From the NCBI GenBank assembly GCA_018897415.1, contig JAHIKR010000103.1, positions 1 to 5,861 on the forward strand: a stretch of 5,861 nt of DNA. Reading direction: 5' to 3'. The position numbers and the translations under genes are program-made. The DNA is from Pseudomonadota bacterium. Lineage in GTDB: Bacteria; Desulfobacterota; Desulfobacteria; Desulfobacterales; ETH-SRB1. Under the pieces are notes generated by a model, which saw only the letters and a list, made by a program, of their open reading frames with translations, did not search any database and was not told the origin of the DNA. Shown one piece after another: positions 4,070 through 5,861 of the stretch (positions within the stretch are counted from its first letter, which is position 1; each line of letters starts with the position of its first letter).

Positions 4070-5861
4070 CAATCTGCGCAGAACATAAGCCAGTATCCCT
4101 CCATGTCTGTAATAATTAAGCTCTATTGGAGAATCAATTCTTGCGATGACCTGGAATTCAGTTTTTTTGCCGTTTTTTCCTTGAGCAAAAACATTGAGTT
4201 CTTTCAAAGGTTCAAGCTTATTTTTTATTCCGGCTATTTCATAAATCTCTGTACCATCTAAACCCAAGGATTTATGGTTTTCATCTTGTTTAAACTGGAG
4301 AGGCAAGATTCCCATACATATTAGGTTGCTTCTATGTATTCGTTCAAAACTTTCAGCAAGTACCGCCTTTACTCCTAAGAGATATGTTCCTTTTGCGGCC
4401 CAATCGCGTGAACTGCCTGTACCGTAATTTTTGCCTGCAATAACCAGCAATGGTGTAGCTTCTTTTTGGTATTGCATTGCAGCCTCATATATTGTCATTT
4501 TTTGACCATCTGGTAAAAAAACTGTCCAACCTCCGTCAACACCTGGTACAAGTTTATTTTTTAAACGGATGTTTCCAAATGTGCCTCTCAGCATTACTTC
4601 ATGATTTCCGCGGCGTGACCCGAAAGAATTGAATTCAGAGGGAGTTAAACCCTGGTCGATAAGATATGCTCCGGCCGGGCTGTCAACCGGAATTGCACCA
4701 GCGGGCGATATGTGATCGGTTGTTACACTATCGCCCAGTAATGCCAGAATTCTGGCTCCTTTTATATCCTGAAGCTCAGGAATTGTTTTGTTTATGTCTT
4801 TTAAAAAAGGGGGTTCTTTGATGTATGTGGATTTTGCGTCCCAATTAAAAAGCGTTCCTTCAGGAACAGGAAGAGCTTGCCATTGATTTGATCCTTCAAA
4901 CGCATTTTCATAAGCTTTTTTGTACATTTCCGGACGAATAACTCTTTTCACGGTCTTTTTAACTTCTTCAGTTGATGGCCAGATTTCACGAAGATATACA
5001 GGCTTGCCATCGTTATCCAATGCTATTGGTTCCTTGGCAAAGTCAATGGTAACCTTTCCGGAAATAGCAAAAGCAATGACTAATGCTGGTGAAGCGAGGA
5101 AATTCGCTCTGGTAAGAGGAGAAATTCTTCCTTCAAAATTGCGGTTGCCGCTAATGACGGAAGCTACCACAAGGTCGTGGTTTTTTACTGCATCGGTCAC
5201 CGCCTTTGATAGAGGGCCGCTGTTTCCAATACAGGTAGTACATCCATATGCCACAAGATGGAACTTTAAAGCCTCAAGATACGGCATAAGCTCTGCTGCT
5301 TCCAGATAATTGATTACAGCTTTTGATCCTGGAGCAAAGCTGGTTTTGACCCATGGTTTTACTGATAGTCCCCGTTCAACGGCTTTTTTGGCCAGGAGTC
5401 CGGCGCCAATCAGGACATTTGGATTCGATGTATTGGTACAGCTTGTGATTGATGCAATCACAACTGACCCGTGGCTGAGTGACGATCTGTCAGTTGAAGA
5501 TGCTTCCTTAAATTCGTTAATAAAAGTCTTTTTAATTTTAGAGAGAGGAACCCTTTCTTGGGGTCGTCTTGGGCCTGCCATGCTTGGCTCTATTTTGCTC
5601 ATATCAAGTTGGACTGTATCGTTAAAAATCGGATCTTCCATTGTTTCTGTTCTGAAAAGCCCCTGTTCTTTACAATAGCTTTCTATGAGTGCAATAACTT
5701 TTTCAGAGCGGCCGGTTAAGCGAAGGTAGTTTATTGTTTCGTCATCCACAGGGAAAAACCCCATTGTTGCACCGTATTCAGGAGCCATATTTGCTATAGT
5801 AGCGCGATCTTCCAAGCTTAAGGCATTAACGCCGGGTCCAAAGAATTCGACGAATTTCCCA
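4064..5861 (-). CDS. acnA: Aconitate hydratase, AcnA/IRP type, C-terminal part (5' end outside window)
   Basis: This cytoplasmic enzyme interconverts citrate and isocitrate through cis-aconitate in the TCA cycle using a labile 4Fe-4S cluster. About 599 codons are visible; AcnA proteins are near 890 residues, so about 290 N-terminal residues lie beyond the right edge. The frame is open to 5861 and begins GKFVEFFGPGVNALSLEDR, so the TTG at 5815 is an internal Leu and not a start. The cluster ligands are visible as SCTNTSNP (Cys codon at 5438-5440) and YGCTTCIGNSGP (first Cys at 5240-5242, second three codons on). The swivel domain shows GDSVTTDHISPAG, FNSFGSRRGNHE, the catalytic-Ser loop GKNYGTGSSRDWAAKG, and ESFERIHRSNL. 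Motif order and wording fit AcnA rather than AcnB, whose domain order differs; AcnD (methylcitrate) is less likely but not excluded. The residue after HRSNLI is Cys where Gly is usual, a minor oddity. The protein ends normally at RRLL, with its stop codon inside the adjacent repeat. Confidence 0.96.
   Translation of the reverse strand, partial: GKFVEFFGPGVNALSLEDRATIANMAPEYGATMGFFPVDDETINYLRLTGRSEKVIALIESYCKEQGLFRTETMEDPIFNDTVQLDMSKIEPSMAGPRRPQERVPLSKIKKTFINEFKEASSTDRSSLSHGSVVIASITSCTNTSNPNVLIGAGLLAKKAVERGLSVKPWVKTSFAPGSKAVINYLEAAELMPYLEALKFHLVAYGCTTCIGNSGPLSKAVTDAVKNHDLVVASVISGNRNFEGRISPLTRANFLASPALVIAFAISGKVTIDFAKEPIALDNDGKPVYLREIWPSTEEVKKTVKRVIRPEMYKKAYENAFEGSNQWQALPVPEGTLFNWDAKSTYIKEPPFLKDINKTIPELQDIKGARILALLGDSVTTDHISPAGAIPVDSPAGAYLIDQGLTPSEFNSFGSRRGNHEVMLRGTFGNIRLKNKLVPGVDGGWTVFLPDGQKMTIYEAAMQYQKEATPLLVIAGKNYGTGSSRDWAAKGTYLLGVKAVLAESFERIHRSNLICMGILPLQFKQDENHKSLGLDGTEIYEIAGIKNKLEPLKELNVFAQGKNGKKTEFQVIARIDSPIELNYYRHGGILAYVLRRLL

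Noticed and set aside
4920..5678. Two + strand open frames opposite the aconitase
   Set aside because: They lie antisense to a strongly conserved gene and their translations show no recognisable family.
5813..5815. TTG at 5815 as the start of the aconitase
   Set aside because: The frame stays open to the window edge and encodes conserved aconitase residues (FVEFFGPGV) before it, so the gene is cut by the window and not short.

Overview
The window carries four clear genes, one of them cut by the right edge. A RecA/KaiC-like ATPase lies on the + strand at 191-886. Three genes on the - strand converge on it. In their reading order these are the C-terminal two thirds of an AcnA-type aconitase (4064 to beyond 5861), a cobalamin-binding-type radical SAM protein (2623-3906), and a protein with a SPASM-like cysteine cluster and TPR repeats (904-2436). 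The ATPase and the TPR gene meet tail to tail with only 17 bases between their stop codons. The first 190 bases hold a leader with a perfect 9-bp inverted repeat and possibly the first codons of a divergent gene leaving the window.

The organism looks like an anaerobic bacterium with AT-leaning DNA. A sulfate-reducing or related member of the Desulfobacterota (former Deltaproteobacteria) is my best guess. This rests on the style of the genes (uncharacterised B12/radical SAM protein, SPASM-TPR protein, small KaiC-like ATPase beside a complete-TCA-type aconitase) and on the intergenic heptamer repeats. It is inference; no rRNA or other taxonomic marker is present.

The most unusual structure lies between the genes. 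Both spacers around the radical SAM gene are almost filled by large imperfect inverted repeats whose arms are built from tandem units of about 7 bases. The unit is TTAGCNN in one spacer (2450-2614) and GTTCACN/GTTTACN in the other (3956-4069). The two differ in sequence but share one design. The first overlaps the ribosome-binding region of the TPR gene, and the second supplies the aconitase stop codon.

The radical SAM gene has a near-consensus sigma-70-type promoter (TTGACA, 17 bases, TATAAA). It lies so close to the ATG that the mRNA would be nearly leaderless, which fits the lack of a Shine-Dalgarno sequence. The radical SAM protein has no visible auxiliary-cluster domain. The next gene encodes a SPASM-like cysteine set with no radical SAM core. 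A two-component arrangement, with the auxiliary cluster and TPR scaffold supplied in trans, is therefore a reasonable but untested hypothesis. The aconitase is a housekeeping enzyme and probably functionally unrelated.
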